A stretch of 64,000 nt of DNA from Bacteroidota bacterium. Lineage in GTDB: Bacteria; Bacteroidota; Bacteroidia; B-17B0; Aurantibacillaceae. A model generated the notes under the pieces. It saw only the letters and a program-made list of their open reading frames with translations, did no database searches and was not told the origin of the DNA. The stretch spans positions 1 through 64,000 of the forward strand of contig JACPOC010000007.1 of assembly GCA_016185125.1 (NCBI GenBank), in the 5' to 3' direction. This document shows, in pieces, positions 8,443 through 16,859 of the stretch. Each line of letters opens with the position of its first letter. Position 1 is the stretch's first letter. A program made the translations under genes and the position numbers.

Positions 8443-9987
8443 TTAAATATCATCGCCTTTTGCACGGCCAAGATAGGTCATTACGTTACGGAAACCAAGG
8501 TAACATTTAGCAGTATCCTGATATTCGTAAGTACGGGCACTGGTTTGCATATAGTATCCTACATCTTTCCAGCTTCCTCCGCGAATAACTTTGCGTTTTA
8601 GAACGTTCGCGTCTTTTTCCTGCGCTTCGTAAACATAATCAGGGTTTAAGTCGTGATTAAAATCATACGAAGATTCATCATAAGCATTGCTTGTCCACTC
8701 GGCAACGTTACCGGCCATACAATATAAACCAAAATCATTTGGGTTATAAGAGTAAATATACACAGAGTGGAAACCTCCATCATCAATATAAGAACCGCGC
8801 ATTGGTTTAAAGTTACCTAAGAAACAGCCTCGTGCGTTACGGATGTAAGGGCCACCCCATGGGTACGGAGATTTATCCAGACCGCCACGTGCGGCGTATT
8901 CCCACTCACTTTCGGTTGGTAAACGAAAATCGTTAACAATGGTTTGCCCGGTGCCAATTAAATAATTATTTAAAAGTAATGAGCGCCAGATGGAGAAAGC
9001 GCGCGCTTGCTTCCAGGTAATTCCAACAACAGGATAATCATCATAAGCCGGGTGCCAAAAATACATATTGGTTAAAGGCTCGTTAAATGAATATGTGTAA
9101 TCATGAACCCAGGCTAAAGTATCGGGATAAACGTTGATAACATCCTTTACAATAAACACCGAACGATCTACACCCTTACGCTCACGCGGAACATAATTGG
9201 TTTGGCCAACTGAAACTTCGTCCTTTACATTATAAGTTCCTAAAGTTTTGCTGTCTTTTGCCGGATCTCCAACTAAGGTAGAGCCGGAACCGGGCGCGCC
9301 GTTTTGCCCGTCGTTTAAGTGAACACCGTTATTATAATCCGCTTTTTTATATTCGTGAGCGGCATCCTGAACATCGGGGGATTTGTTAGGGACAAAACGA
9401 TTGGATTTAGAAGCTGCCAAGCGAATATCAATTCTGTAATATTCGTAATTTAATTTGCGGGCATCAATTTCTTTACGGTTGTAAAAGCGCTCGCCTTCAG
9501 GTAGGTAAAGTGGTTGAAGATCAGCACGATAGTCATCATCTTCGCTATCCCATTTAATTTTTGTTTCCCAATTAATGTATGGATCTTGAAGATTAGCATC
9601 GCCTTTGTAAATTGGCCACATGCTTAAAAATTCATCCTGAGAGATCTGATAATCTTCTGCCTGTCCGTTTGATCCGTAAGCCAACAATTTACGGGCAATA
9701 GAGTCGCGCACCCAATAAACAAACTGGCGATATTCATTATTTGATATTTCGGCATCATCAATATAAAAAGCCTGCACCGAAACCATTTTAGATTTGGTGG
9801 TGTGGGCCATTGGAGCTTCCTCATCATCAGGGCCCATGTGGTAGCTTCCCATAGGGATATAGAGAGTACCAAACGGGTCAGGTTGATACCATTTTTCGCG
9901 GCCCGCTACCCCAATGAGTTCGCCGGTACGCTTGTTACACCCGGTAACAATGGCCACAAATGAAGCTAATATCAAAAGTTTTTTCAT
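8443..9987 (-). CDS. gldK: type IX secretion system lipoprotein GldK/PorK
   Basis: A 514-residue outer-membrane lipoprotein with a lipobox ending VTGC (Cys17), then a formylglycine-generating-enzyme-like fold across most of the protein. Visible fold markers are IPMGSYHMG near the start, RLPTESEWEYAARGG in the middle, and GNVAEWTSNAYD plus RGGSWKD near the end. In GldK the fold is structural and not enzymatic: it forms the periplasmic ring with GldN. Membership is clear from the neighbours. It follows porP after 131 bases, a gap that may hold its own promoter. Confidence 0.95.
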   Translation of the reverse strand: MKKLLILASFVAIVTGCNKRTGELIGVAGREKWYQPDPFGTLYIPMGSYHMGPDDEEAPMAHTTKSKMVSVQAFYIDDAEISNNEYRQFVYWVRDSIARKLLAYGSNGQAEDYQISQDEFLSMWPIYKGDANLQDPYINWETKIKWDSEDDDYRADLQPLYLPEGERFYNRKEIDARKLNYEYYRIDIRLAASKSNRFVPNKSPDVQDAAHEYKKADYNNGVHLNDGQNGAPGSGSTLVGDPAKDSKTLGTYNVKDEVSVGQTNYVPRERKGVDRSVFIVKDVINVYPDTLAWVHDYTYSFNEPLTNMYFWHPAYDDYPVVGITWKQARAFSIWRSLLLNNYLIGTGQTIVNDFRLPTESEWEYAARGGLDKSPYPWGGPYIRNARGCFLGNFKPMRGSYIDDGGFHSVYIYSYNPNDFGLYCMAGNVAEWTSNAYDESSYDFNHDLNPDYVYEAQEKDANVLKRKVIRGGSWKDVGYYMQTSARTYEYQDTAKCYLGFRNVMTYLGRAKGDDI

Positions 9988-10118
9988 ATTACTTATTTTA
10001 GTTTTATAACCACAATATAATCAAAGGTTACACTTAATTTTTTGATTATTGTTATTAACATTATTGTTAGTTGTAAGTGGTTTAAACGGTGTTTTTGGAA
10101 AAAGGTTGCAAAAATATA

Positions 10119-11084
10119 TTAATTTAAGAAGCGATCATCACCATAAGCGGTGATTTTCTTTACTTTTTGAGTTAAACAAACCCCTAAAATAATTTCATGT
10201 GTTCCGCTGGAATAGCCTTTTATTTTAGATAAAGTGAAGTCGTAAGAATATCCCATTTTAAAGGTATAGTTGCGGTAAGGCATCTGATAACCTAATAAAA
10301 GAGCGGCGGCATCACCTAAGCGGTAGGATGCACCGGCAGAAATTTTCTTATCAAACGTGTACATTCCGTTAATATCTAATGCGCCTGCAGCTAAATCTGA
10401 TTTATATTTAAGGTTAACTGCAAAATCGTTTCTGGGATTAATATTAAACGTGTAACCTGACATTAAGTAATAGTGACGGGTTAAATCATATTTAACAGCT
10501 CCTGAACCAATAACCTGCTGAGCGGGTAGGTGGGTGCTTGATAAACCTGCATAAAATTTTCCGGGAATTTGATAAAAAGCGCCAAAACCTAAGTCGTAAG
10601 TAGCTTTTCCTAAGGCCGGGTTGCTAAGCGCATCGCCATACGTGCCGGGAATTGTAGGATCCACTTTTCCGGGTTCAGGAACAATCCAGCTTGCATTTAT
10701 AGATTTTTGAAGGATACCAACATCTAAACCCAAACCCAAAGTACCTAGGCCAAGTTGTTTGTTCCAGGCACCCGCTAATCTTGCAAATGTTGTATTCATA
10801 GGGCCTATTTTATCGCTTAAAATACTTAAACCCAAGCCAAGGGCAGGCACATTTTGCAAACGCATATCGGCGGCTACTGCAATTGATTGTGGCGCTCCGG
10901 CAAAACCAACCCATTGCTGACGAAATTGTAAAACCCCGCAAATAGCGCCGGATGTACCGGCATAACCAGGGTTATAAATTAGCCTGTTATGCATCCACTG
11001 AGTGAACTGAGGATCTTGCTGAGCCACGGCTACACTGGTAAACCCAGCTAATGCAATTGCAATTTTTGTAAAAAGTTTTTTCAT
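10119..11084 (-). CDS. PorP/SprF family type IX outer-membrane protein
   Basis: A 321-residue protein with a signal peptide (1-21, ending AVAQ) and the family opening QDPQFTQWM..RLIYNPGYAG, followed by a predicted 12-14-stranded outer-membrane barrel rich in Gly, Tyr and Ala. PorP/SprF proteins assist secretion or surface attachment of particular type IX cargo. Its place immediately ahead of gldK is the classic order in Bacteroidota. Several paralogues are usual per genome, so the exact orthology to PorP or SprF is left open. Confidence 0.92.
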   Translation of the reverse strand: MKKLFTKIAIALAGFTSVAVAQQDPQFTQWMHNRLIYNPGYAGTSGAICGVLQFRQQWVGFAGAPQSIAVAADMRLQNVPALGLGLSILSDKIGPMNTTFARLAGAWNKQLGLGTLGLGLDVGILQKSINASWIVPEPGKVDPTIPGTYGDALSNPALGKATYDLGFGAFYQIPGKFYAGLSSTHLPAQQVIGSGAVKYDLTRHYYLMSGYTFNINPRNDFAVNLKYKSDLAAGALDINGMYTFDKKISAGASYRLGDAAALLLGYQMPYRNYTFKMGYSYDFTLSKIKGYSSGTHEIILGVCLTQKVKKITAYGDDRFLN

Positions 11085-11123
11085 ACTTTGCTGTTAGTAA
11101 AATTGTTAAATATATTTTATATG

Positions 11124-11154
11124 CCAATATACTTAGGGTGCTAAATTAGTTAAA
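11124..11154 (-). promoter_or_regulatory. possible promoter of porP-gldKLMN
   Basis: The minus strand reads TTTA, 19 bases, TATATTGG, each box one base away from the Bacteroidota consensus (TTTG and TAnnTTTG), about 40 bases before the porP start. The spacing is right but the boxes are imperfect. Confidence 0.3.
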
Positions 11155-11250
11155 GAATTTTAAAAAACAAATACATGCTTAATTTTTTTTAATTTTTATA
11201 TAATTTAAGTAATTTAGAAGTTCAATTGGCTCAATTATGGGCAATTTATT

Positions 11251-11281
11251 TTTGTTTTATAAAATTTATGTTGTATATTTG
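11251..11281 (+). promoter_or_regulatory. consensus promoter of rpmE2
   Basis: TTTG at 11251-11254, exactly 19 bases, then TATATTTG at 11274-11281: a perfect match to the Bacteroidota primary-sigma promoter. The ATG of L31 is 26 bases further on. This is the best promoter in the window. Confidence 0.75.
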
Positions 11282-11307
11282 CAGCCCAAAATTATACAAA
11301 CGATACC

Positions 11308-11559
11308 ATGAAAAAAGAAATACACCCTGCAAGCTACAGATTATGCGTTTTTAAAGATATGAGCAATGGCTTTCAATTTTTAACCCGCTCTTGCGCAGAT
11401 ACTAAAGAAATGGCTACTTGGGAAGACGGAAACGAATATCCTTTAGTTAAATTGGATATTTCTATGACCTCTCATCCTTTTTATACAGGAAAACAAGTTC
11501 TTGTTGATACTGCTGGTCGCGTTGATAAATTCCGCACCCGTTACAGTAAAAAGAAATAA
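11308..11559 (+). CDS. rpmE2: 50S ribosomal protein L31 type B
   Basis: An 83-residue ribosomal protein beginning MKKEIHPASYRLCVFKDMS and ending in a basic tail. The length and the family segment SHPFYTGKQ are those of type B bL31, which stabilises the contact between the ribosomal subunits. It lacks the CxxC zinc-binding cysteines of the type A form; only Cys13 and Cys35 are present, far apart. It stands alone between a consensus promoter and an intrinsic terminator, so it is a single-gene transcript. Confidence 0.95.
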   Translation: MKKEIHPASYRLCVFKDMSNGFQFLTRSCADTKEMATWEDGNEYPLVKLDISMTSHPFYTGKQVLVDTAGRVDKFRTRYSKKK

Positions 11560-11586
11560 TTTTTTAATTTTTTTAAATAGACCAAG

Positions 11587-11614
11587 AGCCTGCGTTTAAA
11601 GCGCGGGCTTTTTT
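11587..11614 (+). terminator. intrinsic terminator of rpmE2
   Basis: AGCCTGCG (11587-11594) pairs with CGCGGGCT (11602-11609, one G-T pair) across a seven-base loop and is followed by six T. It overlaps the last bases of the convergent thioesterase gene. Confidence 0.8.
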
Positions 11615-12050
11615 ATTTTAGCGTGTAAGGTTTTGAGATGATCATGGTGGTAAAGCGGCTCACACAACAAAGTTCCTCCTTGCTGTTAAATATCCGGATA
11701 TCCCATATATGTGTTTTTCCTTTTACTTTTAAAGGAGTGCAAACAGCGGTAACCAAACCTTCGGTAACAGCTTTAAGGTGACTGGCGTTTATTTCTATGC
11801 CCACCCCTATAAACATATTGCGGTTAATGGCGCACCAACTGGCTACGCTTCCAATAGTTTCAGCCAAGGCTACTGAGGCGCCTCCGTGTAGCAACCCAAA
11901 AGGCTGCTTTGTTTTATTTCCTACCGGCATGGTGGCTTTTAAAAAATCAGAGCCTACTTCGGTAAAATTAATTTCCATAAATTCTCCTAAAGTATTTTTA
12001 TTAAGATCATTTAAAAGTTGAATGTTGATATCTCCGTTCCAAATGCTCAT
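11613..12050 (-). CDS. hotdog-fold acyl-CoA thioesterase (PaaI/MenI type)
   Basis: A 145-residue single hotdog domain. It carries the motif GLLHGGASVALAETIGS (52-68), with Glu64 at the position of the catalytic acid of this family, and the central strand HIWDIRIFN. Relatives hydrolyse aromatic or 1,4-dihydroxy-2-naphthoyl-CoA thioesters (menaquinone synthesis) or phenylacetyl-CoA. The substrate cannot be told from the sequence, and no men gene is nearby. It follows the deacetylase-like gene by five bases, at the end of the left polysaccharide operon, so it may simply ride on that transcript. Confidence 0.85.
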   Translation of the reverse strand: MSIWNGDINIQLLNDLNKNTLGEFMEINFTEVGSDFLKATMPVGNKTKQPFGLLHGGASVALAETIGSVASWCAINRNMFIGVGIEINASHLKAVTEGLVTAVCTPLKVKGKTHIWDIRIFNSKEELCCVSRFTTMIISKPYTLK

Positions 12051-12055
12051 GATTT

Positions 12056-12862
12056 TTATTTTTCGAGTTCTAGAATTGCCTGGTTGTAATTTACAAATTC
12101 AATTTTATTCTGAATGAGGTAATCAATAAGCCACACGTACCAATCTAACCACGTTTGAAAGGAATGCGAAAAGTACCGGTCGTGAAAATCGATTCCCAAA
12201 TATTGTAAGTTTTCATTATGCGCTTTGTCAATTAATTTAAGAGTACTTTGTTTGGCTTCTTCCAGGTTACGCGATTGCCAGCTTTTACCATTTTCAATAA
12301 TCCATCCATCCATTATTTGAAAGGGGAACTCCCACATGTTGCCTATTTTATAGGGATTTTTAAAACTATGTTCTGTGGTATCGTATTTATAACCGCAGTT
12401 TTCAAGAAGCTGAAAAGTTTTAGAAGTATTGCGCACATAATGCATACGAATGCCAAATGTGTTAATTTTTGTTAAGGAAGAGAAAAGGTCATACTCTTTT
12501 TTTATCGCATCTTCATTATCAAATTCAATTCCGTGAATGCCAATTTCGCTGCCGCGTAATTTCATTTGTTCAATCCATAATAATGCAGAAACGTTTGAAT
12601 AGTTTAATCCCACTCCTTTATTTACGGCAATAAAAAAAGAAGAAGGGATTCCGCGCACATTATTAAATGTAATGAGTTCATCAATATTCTGCCATTTGTT
12701 TTTAAAAAAATCTGACCATCTTAAAATATATTCGCGCACTGAAATTTTGCCACTCATTAATTCCATGCTCATGCGCGCCATAGATTTGGGCACAATCAGA
12801 TCTCTGAATAAATGTTCGGTAACCTTGATGTGATCTATGTCGTGAGAAATGATGGCTTTCAT
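12056..12862 (-). CDS. polysaccharide-deacetylase-like protein
   Basis: A 268-residue cytoplasmic-looking protein with features of the NodB/carbohydrate-esterase-4 fold. Residues 6-11 are SHDIDH in the place of the catalytic TFDD motif, a middle SEIGIHGIEFD supplies the usual His-containing strand, and a late LGIDFHDRYFSH supplies the last motif. Such enzymes remove N-acetyl groups from glycans. Here the metal-binding triad is only partly recognisable, so activity is uncertain. Its last base overlaps the start of the neighbouring acyltransferase gene, showing coupling, and the acyltransferases and glycosyltransferases around it suggest it modifies the same glycan or its precursor. Confidence 0.65.
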   Translation of the reverse strand: MKAIISHDIDHIKVTEHLFRDLIVPKSMARMSMELMSGKISVREYILRWSDFFKNKWQNIDELITFNNVRGIPSSFFIAVNKGVGLNYSNVSALLWIEQMKLRGSEIGIHGIEFDNEDAIKKEYDLFSSLTKINTFGIRMHYVRNTSKTFQLLENCGYKYDTTEHSFKNPYKIGNMWEFPFQIMDGWIIENGKSWQSRNLEEAKQSTLKLIDKAHNENLQYLGIDFHDRYFSHSFQTWLDWYVWLIDYLIQNKIEFVNYNQAILELEK

Positions 12863-13836
12863 TACAGAGGATTATGTTTTTTTAATGCCAAAAATGTTTT
12901 TAAAACAGGTTTAATTTTATGCACACCCGGATAAGTTACCAATTCTCCGCCAAATTCCCGGAAGTAACGTTCTATTTTAGGATCCATCGATCCTTCAAAA
13001 TCGAAATGCTTTAATCCAAGTTCTTTTGATTTTAAAATACTTTGCCACATGCACGAAACTCCGGCTCCGTGATGTTTATTTTCAGCATCAAATCCGCCGA
13101 ATAAGTACACGGCTTTGGTTTTATCAATCAAGCAAAAGGTGGCTCCGATGGCTTTATCTCCATTATATGCTGCAAATGCGAATGAATTTTCTTTTGACGC
13201 AAAAGAGAAAAGAATATTTTTAATTATCATTTTATTCTTTGCAACATCATTTCTTTCAAGTGACTTAATGATAAGCGAATAAATTAATTCAGAATCATTA
13301 GTTTCTTTAACAATAAGTTCATCTTTGAGGGCCTTGTTTATACTTTTTCTTTTTTCAGAAGAAAGATTATCCCATAATTTTTCTTTTGAAACCGCTAAAT
13401 CGATGAGATACGAATAACGTATTTTTGAAGTATAACCTTTCCAGATAAAGGGCTGAATATCGACAATTGTTTGGGGAAGATTGATGTTGATATATGGAAC
13501 ATTTAATGATTCAAAGTAGGTGGCAATTGCCTCAAGCACTTCTTTATTAAACGAATTTTTCCCAACAACCGATTCGGCAGGATTAATAAAAAATACATTG
13601 ATATCGGGAGAATAAGGGGCTGAGATAATAAATTTAAAAACTGATTTTTTAAACTGAAAATAATTAAAACAACCAATTACATTATTATTATTGTTTAATA
13701 TAACGCATTGAAAAATTTTTTCTTCCGGATAATTTTTTAACCATTTTTCGGAATTAAAAAGCAGCGCATTTTTAGTGATAAAATTCTGTAGTGGAGGATA
13801 AACTTCCGAATTTTTATTTATAATTTCTATCTTCAA
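12862..13836 (-). CDS. GNAT/FemAB-like acyltransferase, copy 2
   Basis: A 324-residue protein whose second half has a GNAT-type fold: SFAFAAYNGDKAIGATFCL, then YLFGGFDAENKHHGAG and a C-terminal HFDFEGSMDPKIERYFREFGG. This layout is that of FemAB-like and GNAT_6 proteins, which move an acyl or aminoacyl group onto an amine on a sugar or peptide. It is a clear paralogue of the next upstream gene: both share QPFIW..Y, RYSYLIDL/NYTYRIDL, a K/NR..INKALK.EL block and FDFEGSM. It starts at TTG, overlapping the upstream stop in the string TTGA, so the two are translationally coupled. The substrate is unknown. Confidence 0.7.
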   Translation of the reverse strand: MKIEIINKNSEVYPPLQNFITKNALLFNSEKWLKNYPEEKIFQCVILNNNNNVIGCFNYFQFKKSVFKFIISAPYSPDINVFFINPAESVVGKNSFNKEVLEAIATYFESLNVPYININLPQTIVDIQPFIWKGYTSKIRYSYLIDLAVSKEKLWDNLSSEKRKSINKALKDELIVKETNDSELIYSLIIKSLERNDVAKNKMIIKNILFSFASKENSFAFAAYNGDKAIGATFCLIDKTKAVYLFGGFDAENKHHGAGVSCMWQSILKSKELGLKHFDFEGSMDPKIERYFREFGGELVTYPGVHKIKPVLKTFLALKKHNPL

Positions 13837-14798
13837 AATAGTTGTCTTTTTTTAAACTTTAAAAGCAACTCAAGAGCCAGTTTGCCTTTGTTTACAGTAT
13901 AGTAGGGAACTAATTCAGGCCCAAAACCTCTAAAGAATTTCTCAACGCCCTTAAGCATAGAGCCTTCAAAATCAAAAATGGAGCATTCCAAAGCTTTGGC
14001 TTTTTCAATGCTTAATTGAATCAATAGATTATTTACCCCGGGCACGCCGGATGTTTTATTAACGCCACCTAAGAGGTAATAACAATTTTTGTTATCATAA
14101 ACGCAAAACACCGCACCTACTAATTCATTATTTTTTTTTGCCTCAATGCTAAATGAATTTGTGGGATCAGAAAATGTTTCAAATATATTTTTTAATTCCT
14201 CTTCATAAATATTGGCTTCGGTATAACTGAGCGAATTCATAAAAAAAGAAAAGAGCTCTGTTTTACTCATTGTATTTTCACTCAATACCAGTTCTTCTTT
14301 TAAGGCTTTGTTTATTACATTTCTGTTTTTGGAATCGAAATTGGCTTTTATGGTTTCAATCGGCCGGCTAAGATCGATCCTATATGTGTAATTAGGAATA
14401 ACTTTGTATTTGGCCCAGATAAAGGGCTGAAGATCTATAATGTTGCTAGGAAAGGCTAAAACCGTTAGTGCGCTTTTTTGAGCGGAAATATAATTGCAAA
14501 CTTCGGTAATTACTTCTTTTGTAAAATTATTATTTGAAGATTGGTTTTTGCTTTCTGAGTTAAAAAATAAGCCGCAATGCGGGGTATAGGGCGGTAATTT
14601 TAAAAATGATGCGCCATAATTTTTAGTGTTCATATAATAAAATCCGCCTATTAATTGATGTTCGTCTTTATAAATACCAATAAGGGTTAGTTTATTTCCG
14701 TAAATATTCAGCCATGCTTGGCTCCCAAAAACGCCAAGGTGCGCTTTTGCCGCTTCACAAAAAACTTCAATATTATTTACCGGTTTTAAAATCATCAA
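13833..14798 (-). CDS. GNAT/FemAB-like acyltransferase, copy 1
   Basis: A 321-residue paralogue of the downstream gene, with the same order of blocks: a variable N-terminal half, LQPFIWAKY, YTYRIDLSRP, NVINKALKEEL, then the GNAT core SFSIEAKKNNELVGAVFC and DFEGSMLKGVEKFFRGFG. The two copies are well diverged, so the duplication is old and they probably handle different acceptors or successive steps. It overlaps the upstream glycosyltransferase by 26 bases and the downstream copy by four. A role in acylating or aminoacylating a surface sugar is inferred from the operon, not from a known motif. Confidence 0.7.
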   Translation of the reverse strand: MMILKPVNNIEVFCEAAKAHLGVFGSQAWLNIYGNKLTLIGIYKDEHQLIGGFYYMNTKNYGASFLKLPPYTPHCGLFFNSESKNQSSNNNFTKEVITEVCNYISAQKSALTVLAFPSNIIDLQPFIWAKYKVIPNYTYRIDLSRPIETIKANFDSKNRNVINKALKEELVLSENTMSKTELFSFFMNSLSYTEANIYEEELKNIFETFSDPTNSFSIEAKKNNELVGAVFCVYDNKNCYYLLGGVNKTSGVPGVNNLLIQLSIEKAKALECSIFDFEGSMLKGVEKFFRGFGPELVPYYTVNKGKLALELLLKFKKRQLF

Positions 14799-15879
14799 TC
14801 AGTTTTTTATATTCCGCAATCATCTGAAGTAAATTGGCATCCCAATTATAATTATTTAATACATGTAAACGCGCATTTTGTCCAATTGTTATGCACAGTT
14901 CTTTATTTAAAATTAGTTTTTCTATTGCCAAGGCCGTTTCCTCAACATTACCTATCGGCACCTTTAATCCCACGGCATCGGTTGCCACCACTTCGGCTAA
15001 GCCACCTACATTTGTTACAACAACAGGCCTTTGGCAGGCCATTGCTTCTATAACCGAAACGCCAAAACTTTCGTATTCACTTAAATTGGCAAGCACATTG
15101 ATTTGATTAAAGTAATCACTAATTTTTTCAAAAGAAATTCTACCAGTAAATTTTACTTTGTTTTCAATTCCTAATTCTTTACAAAGGTCTTTTAGTTGGG
15201 CTTCCTGCGAGCCCTCTCCAATAATAAGTAATTTTATACATTCATATTTTTTTTCGAGAACGCCAAAAGCTTTAATAAGGATATCGTTGTTGTAGATAAG
15301 TTCCAGAGCTTTTATGCTCCCAATCACAAAAGTTTTCTTATCAAATAAAGAAGAAACTTCTTTTGGTTTAAACAAATTAGTATCTACACCAAAGGGTATT
15401 ACTGTAACCGGTTTACTTGTAACCTGGTGAATATATTTTTTTATGGTATTGGAAGTTGCACAGAGTAAATCAGCTTTTTTTAAATTGTATTTTAAAACAA
15501 ATTTTCCAATAAAATTATTTTGAGGAAATTTCATTACATCTGTTCCCCAACAGGAAATTACAAAGGGATGGAAACCGCTTAAAGCGCCCACTAAGCCATA
15601 ACTTGTAGCGTAATGAGCATGGAGAATATCAGGTTGAAATTTTTTTATTTCTTTTTTTAATACACGCACATGTTTTAAATAAGAAAGTTTGGTAAAAATT
15701 TTATCGGCTTCAATTTTTTTATCCGGCTCAAAAAGTACTGTTATATTTGGGTGCTGATGCCAAGGGTAACTTGCTTTATTAAAACTGAACAGTCCTATTT
15801 TAAATCCGCTTTTGGCGAGTGCAAGCGCCCATTTCTCGGTGTGCTCACTATAAGTATCTGATAGAAGAAGGATTTTCAT
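14773..15879 (-). CDS. GT4-family glycosyltransferase
   Basis: A 368-residue retaining glycosyltransferase with the GT-B fold. The N-terminal domain contains KILLLSDTYSEHTEKWALAL and LHAHYATSYGLVGA; the C-terminal domain has the nucleotide-sugar site ESFGVSVIEAMACQRPVV with the family E-x7-E pair. It adds a sugar from a nucleotide donor to a lipid-linked glycan on the cytoplasmic face. Donor and acceptor cannot be read from sequence. It is 30 bases after the GT2 gene and overlaps the acyltransferase gene that follows. Confidence 0.88.
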   Translation of the reverse strand: MKILLLSDTYSEHTEKWALALAKSGFKIGLFSFNKASYPWHQHPNITVLFEPDKKIEADKIFTKLSYLKHVRVLKKEIKKFQPDILHAHYATSYGLVGALSGFHPFVISCWGTDVMKFPQNNFIGKFVLKYNLKKADLLCATSNTIKKYIHQVTSKPVTVIPFGVDTNLFKPKEVSSLFDKKTFVIGSIKALELIYNNDILIKAFGVLEKKYECIKLLIIGEGSQEAQLKDLCKELGIENKVKFTGRISFEKISDYFNQINVLANLSEYESFGVSVIEAMACQRPVVVTNVGGLAEVVATDAVGLKVPIGNVEETALAIEKLILNKELCITIGQNARLHVLNNYNWDANLLQMIAEYKKLIDDFKTGK

Positions 15880-15909
15880 AAGGGCTTTGGTACAATAAAA
15901 GTAAGGATT

Positions 15910-16815
15910 CTATCTTAATTTTTTTTCTTTAAGAAATATATACTTGAAAAAAAACGTCTGAGTGAAAAGATAAGCATTCAATTTTTTTCGGTATTGCGAT
16001 TCAAATAAGGCTAGGATACCGAATAAAATTATTCTTAATAAAATATGAAGCTCAGTAAAAAGAACAGAAATAATAAAATCAGCCAACAGGTTATTTTTTT
16101 TAAAGAACTTTAATTTACTTATAAGTTGATTGGCAATAACTGTATTATAATTTTTTTTGCTCGATACCCCAATGGTGTGCACTACTGTCCAATCTTTATA
16201 ATACAAAAGCTCAGCACCATATTGTTTTGCGCGATAGCAAAGGTCTACATCATCCATCCAAAACAAGTTTTCATCAAATCCATTCAGATTTTCAAATAAT
16301 TTTCTATTCATTAACAAACATGCGCCCGACAAGGCATAATTGTTGTTTTTTAAAAGATCCTCTGTTTTATAAGAATTAAAAAAATAGCTCAGAAACAAAG
16401 CTTCTTTAATAACGGATAAACAGCCGGTTATCTTAATCACAGACTCCTGCAAGGAAGCGTCGGGATTTAAAATTTTTGGACCTACCACCAAATGGTCATT
16501 ACCCTCCACTAGTGCCATGGCGTTAACAATATTATTATTGATAAGTTTAGCGTCAGGATTTATAAATAATAAAACATCACCCTTCGACATATTAAAACCC
16601 TGGTTGTTGGCAGCAGAAAATCCAACGTTAAAGGAATTACTTAAAAATTCTACCTGCGGGAATTTAATTTGTAATTCAGCAACAGTATTATCTGAAGAAG
16701 CGTTGTCAACTACAATAATTTCAGCATCACTTTTCACAAACCGGGCAATAGATTCAATCGCTTCCGAAAGAAATTCTTTACAGTTATAACTTACAATAAT
16801 TATACTTAATGTTAT
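15910..16815 (-). CDS. GT2-family glycosyltransferase without a canonical start codon
   Basis: A GT-A-fold glycosyltransferase of the rhamnosyltransferase-like GT2 group. It has the opening TLSIIIVSYNC, then IIVVDNASSDNTV, a donor-site LLFINPDAKL with the DxD-like acid, a late FWMDDVDLCYRAKQYG, and a hydrophobic C-terminal tail that may touch the membrane. The open frame runs back to an ATG at 17001, but those 62 residues are antisense to the divergent glycosyltransferase and look non-coding. No ATG, GTG, TTG or CTG lies between that region and the conserved fold. I place the start at ATA (16815), where ATG would give the usual MTLSIIIVSYN; ATT at 16851 is the alternative. Confidence 0.75.
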   Translation of the reverse strand: MTLSIIIVSYNCKEFLSEAIESIARFVKSDAEIIVVDNASSDNTVAELQIKFPQVEFLSNSFNVGFSAANNQGFNMSKGDVLLFINPDAKLINNNIVNAMALVEGNDHLVVGPKILNPDASLQESVIKITGCLSVIKEALFLSYFFNSYKTEDLLKNNNYALSGACLLMNRKLFENLNGFDENLFWMDDVDLCYRAKQYGAELLYYKDWTVVHTIGVSSKKNYNTVIANQLISKLKFFKKNNLLADFIISVLFTELHILLRIILFGILALFESQYRKKLNAYLFTQTFFFKYIFLKEKKLR

Positions 16816-16859
16816 TTTGATAGATAGATTTTTTGTAAAATTAGTCTTAATTTTATAAG

